A stretch of DNA of 64,000 nt from Gnetum montanum (Eukaryota > Streptophyta > Gnetopsida > Gnetales > Gnetaceae), in NCBI GenBank assembly GCA_015680685.1, contig MNCI01010070.1:14958-78957 (forward strand), read 5' to 3'. Below the pieces are notes generated by a model. It was not told where the DNA came from and made no database searches. It saw only the letters and a list, made by a program, of their open reading frames with translations. Shown here in pieces: positions 45,873 to 57,322 of the stretch. How positions within the stretch are numbered: the stretch's first letter is position 1; every line of letters begins with the position of its first letter. The position numbers and the translations under genes were made by a program.

Positions 45873-47439
45873 ACGTCTGGAGGAATCCACCCAAGAGGTG
45901 TCGAGAAAGAAGTACAAAACACCGTGACCAACCAAGTACCAAGCATTATCAAGGGGATTGTCATTGCATCATGTTCAAAAGTACACGGGATTGAGGAAGT
46001 GTAGTTGAAGATGCAAGGGGATTAGTTGTAACTAGGAAAATCAAGAGTTGATAAAGGGTTATAATTGCTGTTGGAATTGTGGGAGAGGATTGCTCTCACA
46101 TGAACAAGCCATATCTTTAGTTCTTGTCGAATGTCAATTTTTTCAGCAGACTCGGAACCAAGACATAGGAAGTGCATTCTTTGGAGAAACAGGGCTCTTG
46201 TAGAGTGTTTATAGGAGCTTGTTGTAAATAGCCAAAGCCATGTGATGATATGCTACATGATCACTTGAGACACGAGTGTAGCTGTTTTTCCAAGACAATT
46301 GCCTTCCTGCCTGGGGCAGGTATGAGAAGAGCCAATGATCTTGTGATGTCAACAGGGTCATGTAGACCTTTTTTCATGCATTTTTCTCTTTGATATTTTA
46401 TTATTTTATTCTTTCTATTTGTTTGTTTTCTTTTCTTTTTGGTTTTTTCTTTTTTTTCTTTGTTTTTCCTTTTTATTTTTTTGTTCTTTTTGGAAGAGCT
46501 TGCTTTTAGTACTATACTTGTGCTCATGTGTTTGCATTTGTATCATATACCGTATACTGTGCTTTACGTTGCAACTTGCTTAGAGAATCACATTGTGCAA
46601 TAGTGTACCAAGAGTTTTGGGATGTGTATCAAGGGGGTGTAATTGAATAGGGTAAGGGGAACATGATGGGAAATAGGGAATGTATGAGGAGTGTACTTAT
46701 GAATGGATTGATTAAGCTAGTTGTGGGCGTTAGAAAGAATGTGATACCTTGTCGTCATGATGAAATGCATCTATGCACGAATGCCTCAACCATGTCATCC
46801 TACAAACACAACTCCAAGAAGATAAGAAAACCACAAATGAAACGGTTAACTAAGCACTTTAAACTTGAAAAAAACCAAGGAGATGGAGCCACTATGTGCA
46901 ATTTCATAGCAAAAAGGATCATGAACAACATCAGCCTCATTCAGATCCATGAGACAAATTATGCAGCAAGTTTTTGTGGAACAGATACAACCAATTGCAG
47001 TAACATATCTTTTCAAGTATTGCCTGGTCATCGATGATGTCGCCAGTTTATAGTCTTAGTGGATTGTTGTAGGTTAGTTTCACATCATAACCCTTTGGAT
47101 GGTGCTATTTTAGCATCGTAGCAGATGGTGCAGTGTTAGTTTATAGTCGTAGCAGACTATGAAGAGGCAAACCAATTTATAGTCTTAGTGGACTTTGCAT
47201 GCTAGTTTTATGTCATGGCAGATAAGTGTGGTAGTTTAGTCTCATATAGGATGGAGCTCTATGGTGTCGGTTTATTATCATGACTCCAGGACATTCTGTG
47301 GTGCTAGTTTCGAGTCATAACCCCAGGATCATTCTATGGTATCAATTTTAGGTCATGATGCCAGGATCATTACATACGTCAAGTTCATCAGACATAGTAT
47401 CGTTTTAGGTATAGGTGATTTGTAGGATTAGAGAACTCG
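45873..47439 (-). other. T 3' non-coding region
   Basis: No domain is recognised. A T-rich run on the plus strand (46376-46500) makes an accidental Lys-rich frame on the minus strand. An array of degenerate AGTTTATAGTCTTAGTGGACT-like words occupies 47037-47400. A 124-codon plus-strand frame at 46663-47037 has no recognisable domain. Confidence 0.5.
47037..47400 (+). repeat. Degenerate short-word array 1 in T
   Basis: About eight variants of a word like AGTTTATAGTCTTAGTGGAC (others: GTTTTATGTCATGGCAGA, GTTTCGAGTCATAACCCC), 30-70 bases apart. Related words recur at 50968-51044 and 57060-57310 of T, always between coding modules. Confidence 0.6.
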
Positions 47440-48574
47440 TTCTCATCCAAGTCAGCAAGCTTGAATGCTCCATTATTGTATGCCTTGGTGACTAAGTAAG
47501 GTCCTTCCTAGTTAGCTGAGAATTTATCTGGATGGTCACGGACAACTTGAAGGACTAGGTCTCCTTCTTTAATTGGGAGCTTATGCAGATCGTGTTTGTG
47601 TTGTTACTGCTATTGTTTCTGGTACCACTCGATCTGATCAAGTGTTCGTACACGTTCCTGCTCCACCATGTCAAGGTCAGCAATGTGCAGTTCATTACTT
47701 TTGATTTCATTGAGGAGGCCTGAGAGAGCTATCTGCAATGAGGGAACTTGTAACTCTAAAGGTAAAACAGCTTCAGATTCGTATACAAGACTATATGGAG
47801 TTTTACCTGTAGATGTTTGATGTGTCATTCTGTATGCCCATAATTCATAGACTAATTGTTTGTGCCATTACCTCTTGCTTTGATTTAACATCTTTTTGAG
47901 CACCATGATGACATTTTTTTTGTAGCCTCTACTTAACCATTTCTCTGTGGGTAGTAAGGTGACGAGAATGCATGTTTAATACCCAGGCTTTCATAGAAGC
48001 TTTTAGTATATGCACTGCTAAATTGTGGTCCATTTTCAGTAAAGATGGTCATCGGAATACCAAAATGGATCATGATGTTTTCTATTATGAAATTGAAAAC
48101 ATGATTAGAAGTGGTATTTCTAAGGGAAATAACTTCTACCCATTTTGTGAAGTATTCAGTTGCAATGATAATGAAGCTATGTCTTGCAGAGGATGATGGC
48201 ATTATCGGTCCAATTAAGTCTAATCCCCATCTTTGAAATGGCCATGTGATTTGTGTTATATTCAATTTGTTAGGTGGCACATGTACTAGGTTACCATGCC
48301 TTTGGCAAATGTCACATGTCTTGACCTTGGAGAAGCAGTCGTACTCTATGTGCGGCCAGTAGTAGTCGAAGCTTCTAATGTTTGTTTCCATTTCTTTGGG
48401 TGCTATGTGCCCTCCACAAATTCCTTCATGGACTTGTTCTATAATTTTTTGACCGTTGATAGTACTAACGCACATCAACAAAATGCCTTCATAGGATTTG
48501 CAACACAAGGTGTCCCCTATTAATGCATACTGCTGAGAGCATTTTCGGACGACGTCTTTTTGAGCATTTGTCAA
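47440..48574 (-). pseudogene. T integrase, broken
   Basis: A zinc module (VHEGICGGHIAPKE ... CDICQRHG) and the start of the core are in one open frame, 47933-48574. The core reads WGLDLIGPIMP, then IIIATEYFTKWVE and IFTENGPQFSSAY. In relatives the residues after AT and FT are the catalytic Asp; here both codons read Glu. The frame then stops after YYPQRNG, with VEAT (catalytic Glu region) following. A C-terminal block at 47610-47828 (TGKTPYSLVYESEAVLPLEL ... VEQERVR) is typical of Tat integrases. Confidence 0.85.
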
Positions 48575-49150
48575 ATGTTGTGGAGGTTCACCTCATAGAA
48601 GGTACTCTTTTATGTCATCGTACCATTCTATTGCGTGTGTTGTGCTAACGGATGCTATAGGCATTTCACCGAGAGCGTTGGTTATAGGTTCGGCATAATT
48701 TGTTATAGAGCTAGGCAACACATGGAACATTTCAGGTGTCATATTTAAGGTTAGTGTAGCAAGTGCATCAGCGATGGTATTTTCGCTTCCAGTGACATGC
48801 TGTATGTCCACGTCTATTAACTGCTTTAGCAGATGTTTGATTAAGTTCAATATGGTTGCAAATGGAGAGCTTTGCATGTGTAAACTTCTATGACTTGATT
48901 AATGACCAGCTGTGAATCATCTTAAACTACAAGGCGTTTGATTACTGAAGTTAATGCTGCGTGAAGAACTCTAAGAAGACCTTTATATTCTACCATGTTA
49001 TTGGTATAAGGGAAGGTCAATCAGTAGGTGAAGGGTTGGATTTCTCTGGAGGGGTATGTTAAAATTACCGCAGCACTTCCTCCTTGGGAAGTTGAAGCTC
49101 CATCAAAATAAAGGATCACCTCGTAGTTATTTGGCATGGTGTCTATACTA
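48575..49150 (-). pseudogene. T second (archaeal-type) RNase H, broken
   Basis: On the minus strand ILYFDGASTSQGGSAAVILT (49070-49125), then LTFPYTNNMVEYKGLLRVL and KRLVV.DDSQLVINQV, correspond to the extra RNase H carried by Tat-lineage elements after their normal RNase H. The acidic residues in FDGAS, EYKGLL and DDSQ are kept. Downstream, LLKQLIDVDIQHVTGSENTI (near 48770-48830) and DALATL end the domain. Stops interrupt it. Confidence 0.78.
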
Positions 49151-49480
49151 TTAACATTCTCATTTGAGAATTCATGGTTAATCATTGCTTGATCATGTGT
49201 TGACGAGACGGTTAACTGTGTGACTATTGCTTGACCTTTTGTGGAGGATTGAGCAACATAGTGTAAGTCAAACTCAGCGATCATTGCTTTCCACCTAGCT
49301 ATCCTACTTGACTCATAGATGTTGTTAGTGATGGCACAGAGTACATTATTTTTACAAATGATGTAGACTTGATTACGGAAGAGATAATGCCACCATTTCT
49401 TCAAGGAGAAGACAAGGGTAAGGAATGATTTCTCCATGTCATTGTATTGTTGTTCATAGGCAATTAAAAGCTTAGGTAAT
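49151..49480 (-). pseudogene. T RNase H (retroviral type), partial
   Basis: The open frame 49021-49437 begins with MEKSFLTLVFSLKKWWHYLF, then ARWKAMIAEFDLHYVAQSST and KGQAIVTQL. This is the usual end of the Ty3/gypsy RNase H followed by the connection to the second RNase H. The upstream part is disrupted by stops near 49450-49530. Confidence 0.78.
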
Positions 49481-50693
49481 ATATAGGGATCTCAACTCCA
49501 TCTTTACATTTATGAGAAAGCATCAATGCAATGGAAGAATCGGAAGTTACAAGATAGATGTAGAAGGGTTTATTGCTCTGAGGGGGATAAACTGTCTATA
49601 GTTGAGCTAGCTCTTGCTTTATGTTCTCAAACTCTTCCTAAGATTGTTGAGTCCATTAGAAATGCACATTCTTTCATAGTAAGTGTTGCATGGGTCTCAA
49701 CTTATCCATCAACCTTTCGATAAAATGTCCAATGAATTGCAATATACCTTGGAGACCTCGTAGTTTAGTAAGGTTTTTTGGTGGTTGCATGTTAGTTATT
49801 ACCTTAACCTTATTAGGGTCTACCTGTATCCCTGTTCTAGAGCCTATGAAGCCAAGCATTTTTCCTGTTTTAACACCAAAGAAACACTTCTTTGGGTTGA
49901 GGCTAAGGTCATATTTGAGATAACGTTTAAGCACTAGGTCTAGATATTTTGCATGTTGTTTGGTTGCTTTAGATTTAACTGCAATGTCGTCAACGTAATC
50001 ATTGAGAAAATTGAGCATGTAATCACTAAATATATATGTCATTGCTCGTTGATATGTAGCGGCTGCATTTTTAAGATCAAACGACATCATTGTATAATAG
50101 AATGTGCCCCAAGGTGTGATAAAGGTTGTCCTAAGTTGATGTTGTAGATTGATTCTTATTTGATTATATCCCGAGAATCCATCCATAAAGAGTAATAGTG
50201 CATGCCCAATAGTTATGTCAATGAGTTGATCGATGCTAGGTAGCACGAAGTCATCCTTTATAGTGGCTGTGTTGAGATCATGGAAGTGAATGCATATGCG
50301 TATGCTACTGTTCTTCTTAGGGACTACAACAATGTTTGATACCCAGTCAGAATAGTCAACAACTTAGATGAAACTGGCTTGGTAGAGCTTTGTAATTTTA
50401 GTGTGGATTGCTAACACCACATCAGGTCTAACCTTTCGTGCTTTTTGCTTCACTGGTTTGATTTTTTCATTGAGGATGATGTTTTGTTGGATGATTTGGG
50501 GGTCTAACCCTGGCATGTTGGTATATGACCATGCAAATGTTTTTATGTTGTCTTTCAGTACTTGAGTGATGTCACTGACAAGTTGTGAGTCCATTAGGGC
50601 ACTTAATTTTAATGTCCTAGCTTCGCCATTACAGGTGGCAATGGGGACTTCAACAAGGGGATCTTCAATGATATTATAAAGTCTTAGTCTCAT
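49481..50693 (-). pseudogene. T reverse transcriptase, largely open
   Basis: The frame 49674-50246 covers RT from LPSIDQLID through LLFMDGFSGYNQIRIN, TPWGTFYYTMMSFDLKNAAA and the catalytic YVDD box (49986-49997, in LNDYVDDIAVKSKA) to LGFIGSRTGIQVDPNKVKVI and LRGLQGILQFIGHFI. The preceding frame 50364-50693 has the RT approach (TFAWSYTNMPGLDP, KARKVRPDVVLAI). A stop near 50365 separates the two. All three catalytic Asp positions are present. This is the best preserved T module. Confidence 0.88.
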
Positions 50694-51259
50694 TTTTAGG
50701 CCAATCTGATGTTTCTTGAGTGGAAGCTATTAGGTTAGCATAACCAGATGGGTCTAGATCCAAGGATTCTAGATTGATTGCTCTTTTTAACTCCCCATGT
50801 GGTCCACTGAGAGACAATGTTGAAAGGATATTCTTGGCGGCCATTTGTTTTCTCCTGCCAATTTAAACTAGGAGCGAAGTAAGTCACGTCTGCTTGATTA
50901 AGGAGTTGTTAAATGTAAATGGGCATCGGGTAATTAATCTATGTGCTAATGAAATTGCAGAACTTAGTGGTGGTCATGGCAGTTTTAGGCCATACCGGGC
51001 CAATANTGGTGGTCATGGCAGTTTTAGGCCATACTGGGCCAATAATATTCATGTCAATTTGTCATGTAGGATTTTAAAGTCTTATGGATTTTATGTGCAT
51101 CATTATATATCTTTAATATATTTTTATATACATATATTTTTGATTTTAACCTTTCTCCCTTCCTTTATAAAAAATTTTATTTCTAATATTCTGGCCTCAT
51201 CTCCAGAGGTTGGAATAACGAGGAATACTAGGCAAAGCATGAAATAAAGATGAGATAAA
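50694..51259 (-). other. T linker upstream of RT, with word array 2
   Basis: 50694-50870 reads as the tail of a linker peptide leading to RT. At 50968-51005 and 51007-51044 two near-identical 38-base copies of a GCAGTTTTAGGCCATA..GGGCC word flank a single N at 51006, likely one copy duplicated at an assembly join. 51060-51180 is AT-rich and holds nothing recognised. Confidence 0.5.
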
Positions 51260-52995
51260 TAATAACATGAAAACAAAATTTAAACATGAAACATGGTGAA
51301 TTTAAATAAAAAAAATAGAAAATAAAATAAGAGAAAATAAATTAAATTAAATTAAGAATGTATATTAGAGGTTAGAAAAAGGGGGTTTTGAGGTACAAGG
51401 GCATTATTTCTTCTAGCGTGTGTTCTTGGAAGTTTGGACTGCAGCATGAGCTAGGGAGTGTAGCGTGAGCATCAGCATGAGCTACAAGGTAGCCATGAAG
51501 GGCAAAGGGAAAGCAAGCCGAGGTAAAGGGAAGAGGTAAGCAAATCTGGCGTTCATGGAGGAGAGTGAATTGCTACTCTAGCATCTCCCCCAAGCTAGGA
51601 TTCCAACATGGGATGGAGCTCTGCACAGATAGATTTGTTTCCTCTTGTTTTTTTTTTATTTTTTAGCATTCGTAAACAGTGTTAGCTAGGGTAGCGTGAT
51701 TTTTATGGGTCACGATTTTGGGTTATTTTTGGGATTTGGGGCTTGTTTTTGTAGTTTGTGGCCTATCGTATTTGGTTTTTTTATGGCGTTGGCATGAGTG
51801 ATCCAGGACATGAGTGCCCAGGGCACTGCAGGACATGGGTGGGGCATTTGTAGGGAGAGTTGGATTTCTTTGCATTTTGTTCATTGGGGTGAGCACATCA
51901 TGAGTGCCAAGGATATCTTGGGCAGCGTGAGCTTTTTCTAGGGCAGCATGAGTTGTGTTGTAGGGGAGAAATTGAAAATGCTTTTCTAGCTTTTTCAAAG
52001 CTTTAAGAATCCTAGGGAACTTGCCTAAAAAAAATCACACACACTCCCTTTCCAAAATAGATGAGTATATATGCAGTAAGTTTCTCCATGCATATTGCAT
52101 ACGTGATCTACAATACTTTCTTCTTTTAAATTTGTCACAACACTTTCAATTAATTTGTTTGTTATTGCATCATCTGCTACTTGACAATCTTTCACTGTGC
52201 CCTTCTCTTTCGATTGTTGTTTTTTCTACGGACTGCTTCGCTGTGCGGTCGAAATCATTCACAACATGAGCTTTCAAATTTGATTTCCTATATTCTTTTG
52301 GTAGCGTGAGCTACGATGCAAGGGAAGTCTTGTTTTTTATTTTGGCAGCGTGAGCTACGTTGTAGGGGGGAGGTTTCTAGCATGATTGCCAAGGCTTCCT
52401 AGGCAGTGTCAATTTTTCTTGTGCAGCATGACTACCAGGGTCTTGGGCAACATGAGCACAGGGTTCTCTAGGCAGCATGAGCCACAGGGTTCCCAACATG
52501 AGTTGGAATGTAGGGAACCCAGCATGAGTGCTGTGGAAGACAAGCAACGTAAGTTTGCTGGGAACAGGCCCCAGTGTGAGTTCCTGCAGCATGAGTTGCT
52601 AGGAACAGGACCTATCGTGAGTGGATGCTAGGGCAGTTCCTAGTGTAAGTTGCCAGGGATGCCCAACGTTAGTTAAAATGTGAAGATGTGCATTGTTTGC
52701 TGGGATGTTCATTACTTGTTGGTTTCATGTTTATACAGTTTATTATTTTCCTGAGACTGATGATTTAAACCTTGCTTTAGTGAGTGTTCATGTTCTGTAC
52801 TTGTGTGTGGATTTACTATGAAATGGATTTCAATGTACCCCAGTGAGCGTCAAATACACTAAATAGATATCAATGTCCTTATCTCATGGGGTGAGGCTAT
52901 GTATTTAAATTTTTTTATGTGTTTGGTTTATGTGATTTCATGCTATTGTTAGCACTTAGACTCTTTATTTACCTAATGTTTTGGCTATATGTAGG
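51260..52995 (+). other. Region upstream of the antisense gene, rich in CAGCGTGAGC-like words
   Basis: No domain is recognised. About 14 variants of CAGCGTGAGC (GCAGCATGAG, AGCGTGAGCTAC and others) lie between 51447 and 52650, mostly on the plus strand. A splice-acceptor-like GGCTATATGTAG ends at 52995 directly before the first recognisable exon. An upstream exon and promoter are likely in this stretch but were not identified. Confidence 0.45.
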
Positions 52996-55900
52996 GGACC
53001 TAAATCCTCCCTTCTTGTGATTGAGCTTGTTGTTGTACATGCTTGGTTTGGCCCCTTTGGACCAGACATACCTCCTTATGACATGCGCATTGGGCCTCAT
53101 GTAATATGGTTCCACCCCTTTGTTGGCTCCTTTTTTTCATTCATCTTACAAAATTTCAGTGTGGTTATATGGTCTCACTTAAGTGAACAATTGGCTCATG
53201 ATATCATTGAGACAATGTTCCCTGAGTCTACAAAATACATGCTTACCTTCATTACTGACATAGATGAGGGACTTTTTAAAGTTGAGTGAGGCCTTGCTAA
53301 GGGTCCTAGATCTACTTGTCCCTTGACTCATGTGTGGGAGCTACCTACTTGTAGTCATTATAACAGTAGCAACACAATTTTTCTAGCCTTTCACGTGCAC
53401 ACTCTATTCCAGAACCCACCTGGGATAGTGTATAGAGTGGACAGGTATGCTTTGCTCAGCTTACTTTTTGATTCTTTTAAAATTATATGGTTTTCTATGC
53501 ATAAATATTCTTTTTCTATGTAGGCCTCGATTTGATGAGAATGGGATGCATGATGATGATGGTGGGCTTGCCTTAGCGTGCACAGCGTTGGAGGCATTCA
53601 TGGTGAGCCCCATTCTTCATGTTGCGGTACTGGACCAAACAAGAGGTGTTATCATTGACTAGCATAGGAAATTTTTGAGGGCCTTTGAGCATTGCGAAGT
53701 TTGTGGTTGGTTACATGAGGATTGGTCCTCCAATGGGCCAATTTTTCCTCAAAGAATTGATCCTACACCTAATGTGCCTATGCCATTTATTGATGGTAAA
53801 TGATCCCACTCTAGACTCCATTTTCTTTTGTTGCATCACCGTGTACTATATTTTTTAACTTTTTTCTCTATGTGTTCCTACAGCGGTCATCCCTTCTAAT
53901 GAAGTTGCCATTGTATCAGGGCATAATGAGGCCACCCTATTTATGAAATATGCAGAGGTAGAGCAGTCACAACAATGGTTGCAGATGAAAGCTCTTGAGT
54001 TGATCATTAGCCACCTTACCCGGGCAGGTTTGATGGACATGTTCACTGCTTTTACTTCCAATGTTCTGGTGACTGAGATGATCACCATTGTCGATTCTTT
54101 CAGTGATGATGCTTCCCATTCTTTCAATGTTTGAGGAGTCAAGGTATCTTTCCATCTGACCATTGAGTTCCTTTCTGATCTTTTTGGCATGCCAATGGAT
54201 GGTGCCAGGGTGGCCATAGATAAAACAACTAAAGAAGGCCAGGTCATAAAAGAGCTTGAAGAGTGGTTAGGCATGTCTCGGGGTCCTAAAGGTTTTGCTA
54301 TGTAAGATGATACCCAATTAATGGAGATGCTTCCTGTATCCTCTCTTCTAGGCACGGGCATTTCCTAAATCTCTCTCTCAAGGAAGGAACCTTGGGATCG
54401 AGTTTGCACATGTTGTACGTGTAGTATTAGAGATGGGAATGCATTACAACTAGGCATAGTTTCTTAGATCTAGCTTTCGTGAAGAGATTGTCAGATTACG
54501 GTCAAACATCCATGTCAAATCCCACTTCACATTTGCTTTCTTCATGGGGTACCTACATAGGTTTGTTGAGTTCTTAGTAGTTTATGGTGATAACCGTTAT
54601 ATACTAAGGGATAGTTCACAGTTGGCCCACCCCTAGATTTTTCATTTGTTTAGCACCATTAGATCTCAGGACCCACCCAAAGGCATTGACGAATCAGTGT
54701 CTATCACTACTGGGGGTGCAACTTTTCGTTCCCATCATTCCCGTGATAGCTTGGGATTGGAACTACCTATACTGCACACATCTGTTAAAAGGGCTGAATG
54801 TCTAATCTGTGAGACTGTTGGGAGGTCAAAGGCGAAGGTGAAGAGGAATGAATGCCCAAGGGAGCCTGCTCCAGAGGTGAGACCACCAAGAGAGAAGAAG
54901 ATCCACTTTGTACTACCAGTGGAGGGTAAGTATTTTATTTTATTGTTACATATTTACTTTTTTATTGTGTTTTGGATTATATGTTATTAAACGTACATAT
55001 ATGCTATGTCATACTAATTCTAGGATTTTGGTATTATTCAGAGGAAAATCCTAAGAGGGAGAGAGAGGTCATGGCCCCAATGGTTAAACCAGAAGCAGTC
55101 ATCACAGGGCCAGAGGAAGAAGGAAAACAAGGGGAAGAAGCAATCGAGGAACCTCCTACTCCTCAAGAGGAAGATGTAACAAGCATTATGGGGACAAAGC
55201 TTGTGGAGGCTTTGGATGCACTTAGGCATTTAAGTGATGAAAGAGGTGTCTCTGATGGTATCTTCGATGGATCTTTGCAACCTGGTTATCCACCCAAGCT
55301 GACCCGCAAAGGGCTTTTTGGTATGTTCCTTTTAGCTCAATCCATATTTTGGTACCCTTTTTACTTTTATGTGTTATTTTTTTATTATCTTGATTTTTTC
55401 TAGCATCAGAGGTAGATGTTGAGATTTTTGAGACACATACATCCCAAGCAAGGGTGTCAGGATCATAGGTTCTGATTGAGGTGACCTCCCCTACTTGTCC
55501 CACATCGACTAACCAACTAAGGCCATGGCTTAAGATGTCTAGTAAAATGGACTTTGTCACAGGCATCGTTAATGATGTGGTCGCTCACCTACAATAGGCT
55601 CATCTAGATCTAGGTATATGTCTATTATGTATTTATGCTAAGTGTCTGGGTTTATTGTGTTTCTTTGCGTTCGTTGCTAATTATAGTTAATTCATATGTG
55701 TGATACTTACACCTGCAGGTGCCAAGCTCCAATGGGATCCTTTTGAGGCAACTCATATTGATGCCCTCCTTGAATTGCCAGGGAATATTGAGCAAGTCCC
55801 TAGGAAGGTTTATGATGCAGTTTCTGGTTGCGTCGTACAGAACACTAAGTCACTTTGGACTTGTAGGCGTTCAATTGAATATCTATGGGATGAGGTACAC

Positions 55901-56719
55901 TGATTGAAAGAAGCACTAGCAAAGGAGAGAGAGGAGAAGAGGGATCTCCAATTCCGTTATGATTTTGTTGCTGCACGGTTGTCTAGTGATAGCACCTGGT
56001 GCACATCTGAAATCACCTATGCATGTTACTGGATGGTTTTAAATAGCAAAGTGTAGGCGATGCGGGATTTAGTAGAACAAAGGGAACAAATGGATTTGCT
56101 AAATAGGAAATGTCATGATTGAAAATCCTTTGCTGCTAAGGTACATAAGTGGGGTCAAGACCAAAAGGACCACGAGCATTAGTACAAGAAATGGTTAAAG
56201 GAGGAGTTAGTTGAACATCATCAGATGGAGATGTTCATTGATGGGCTTGGCTTGCATCCTACTTACGACAAGTTTTTCGAGTGCATCGAGGTGGAGGGAT
56301 CTCTTGAGAGAACCATTACTATCACCTCCGGGGAGGCTTCAATAGGCATGTTCTCTCTTGAGTGCCCTACCTGGACTTCGGTGGACAAGGGTAAAACCTT
56401 AGCTAGTATTGATCTTGGCTTAGAGGAGGATTGGACAAATGTGCCTGAGGAAGAGATTCTACGGCATTTGGAGTCCAACCTAAGGCCTTCCTTACTTGTG
56501 AGTGTTTTATTATTGCACTTATTTTTATATGGTTTTATTGTTTTCATTGTTAGTGTTACTGTTTCTCTTAGTTTTGCATTCATGATTTGCTTTATTACTC
56601 TTACCTCTTTTTTTGCTTTTTCTTTGGCTTTGTTATAGGGACATGTTAATGATGGAGCTGGCCCTAGTGGAGTGAGAGCAAATGATGAAGAAGATCTTGG
56701 GGACCAGCACCCTTCATGA
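52996..56719 (+). pseudogene. Intron-containing chimeric gene antisense to T (FCP1-like HAD domain plus plant-transposon ORF), broken
   Basis: This gene reads opposite to T. Six GT..AG introns are visible: 53445-53523, 53796-53883, 54926-55023, 55321-55403, 55614-55718 and 56498-56638; the stop is at 56717-56719. Exon 1 as seen (52996-53444) resembles FCP1/NIF-type HAD phosphatases: HAWFGPFGPDIPPYDMRIG, then FFSFILQNFSVVIWS, IIETMFPES and YNSSNTIFL, with FQNPPG before intron 1. The catalytic DxD is lost (VIELVVV where an FDLDGVLV type is expected). The next exons (GLMDMFTAFTSN, then FLSDLFGMPMDGARVAIDKT and GYLHRFVEFLVVYGD) resemble plant transposon-associated ORFs and match 62663-64000. Acidic and coiled-coil sequence ends it. 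At least ten in-frame stops make it a pseudogene. It may be a captured host gene or an extra ORF of the Tat type. Confidence 0.6.
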
Positions 56720-57322
56720 GCTTACTGTTAATCGGGCTTTAGCTATTAAATCTTTTGGATTTTTGGATGTTTAATGGAAATGTATGATGGACAAATGTAA
56801 TAATATGGATCTAATCATGGCATAATGTGTTGGAATTTTATTACCATATTCATGTATCATTTTTTATTTTATATGTTTTCTCTTTTTTTTTTGTTTTCTC
56901 AAGTATTATCATGAACATATGCGTGTAGTTAAATGTAAAATGAAGGAACAAAAAGTAAATCCAATATTTCTAAAAGAGGAAAGTAATGAGAAGGAATGAA
57001 TTGAAATTGTAACTTGTAACTTGTAAATGAACATTTAACATAGCGTATTAAGAGTTTGTGGATTTGTACATGCCGAGTTCTAGTTTAAAGCCATTTCGAG
57101 CTGTGCACATCAGTTTAAAGTCATGATGGACTGTCACATTTGTGTTAAAGGAAGAGGGTTTACCATTTTTAGGCCATAGTGGGCCGAAAACGAGAGCTTT
57201 AAAATGAACTGGCCATTTTTGACCGTGGCTAGTTTAACGTCATTGCAAAATTTCGCTGGCAGTTTAACTTCATACAGGATGGTTAGTAGTTTAACGTCAT
57301 TTCAAACGCTTGGTAGTTCACC
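56720..57322. other. T non-coding region with word array 3
   Basis: 56720-57040 holds the presumed 3' end of the antisense gene and AT-rich DNA. 57060-57310 holds about eight words like CAGTTTAAAGTCATGATGGA, TTTTAGGCCATAGTGGGCC and CAGTTTAACTTCATACAGGA. These relate to the arrays at 47037-47400 and 50968-51044. Confidence 0.55.

Noticed and set aside
46261-46527. A Lys-rich minus-strand frame resembling a nuclear-localisation or histone-like protein
   Set aside because: It is encoded by a poly-T run on the plus strand in the T 3' non-coding region.
46663-47037. A 124-codon open frame on the plus strand in the T 3' region
   Set aside because: No recognisable domain, opposite to T, biased toward low-complexity Lys/Asn, and located in non-coding 3' sequence; treated as chance.
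53855-54361. A 168-codon minus-strand frame across the antisense gene
   Set aside because: It is the shadow of the plus-strand exons, which show splice sites and protein similarity to 62663-64000.
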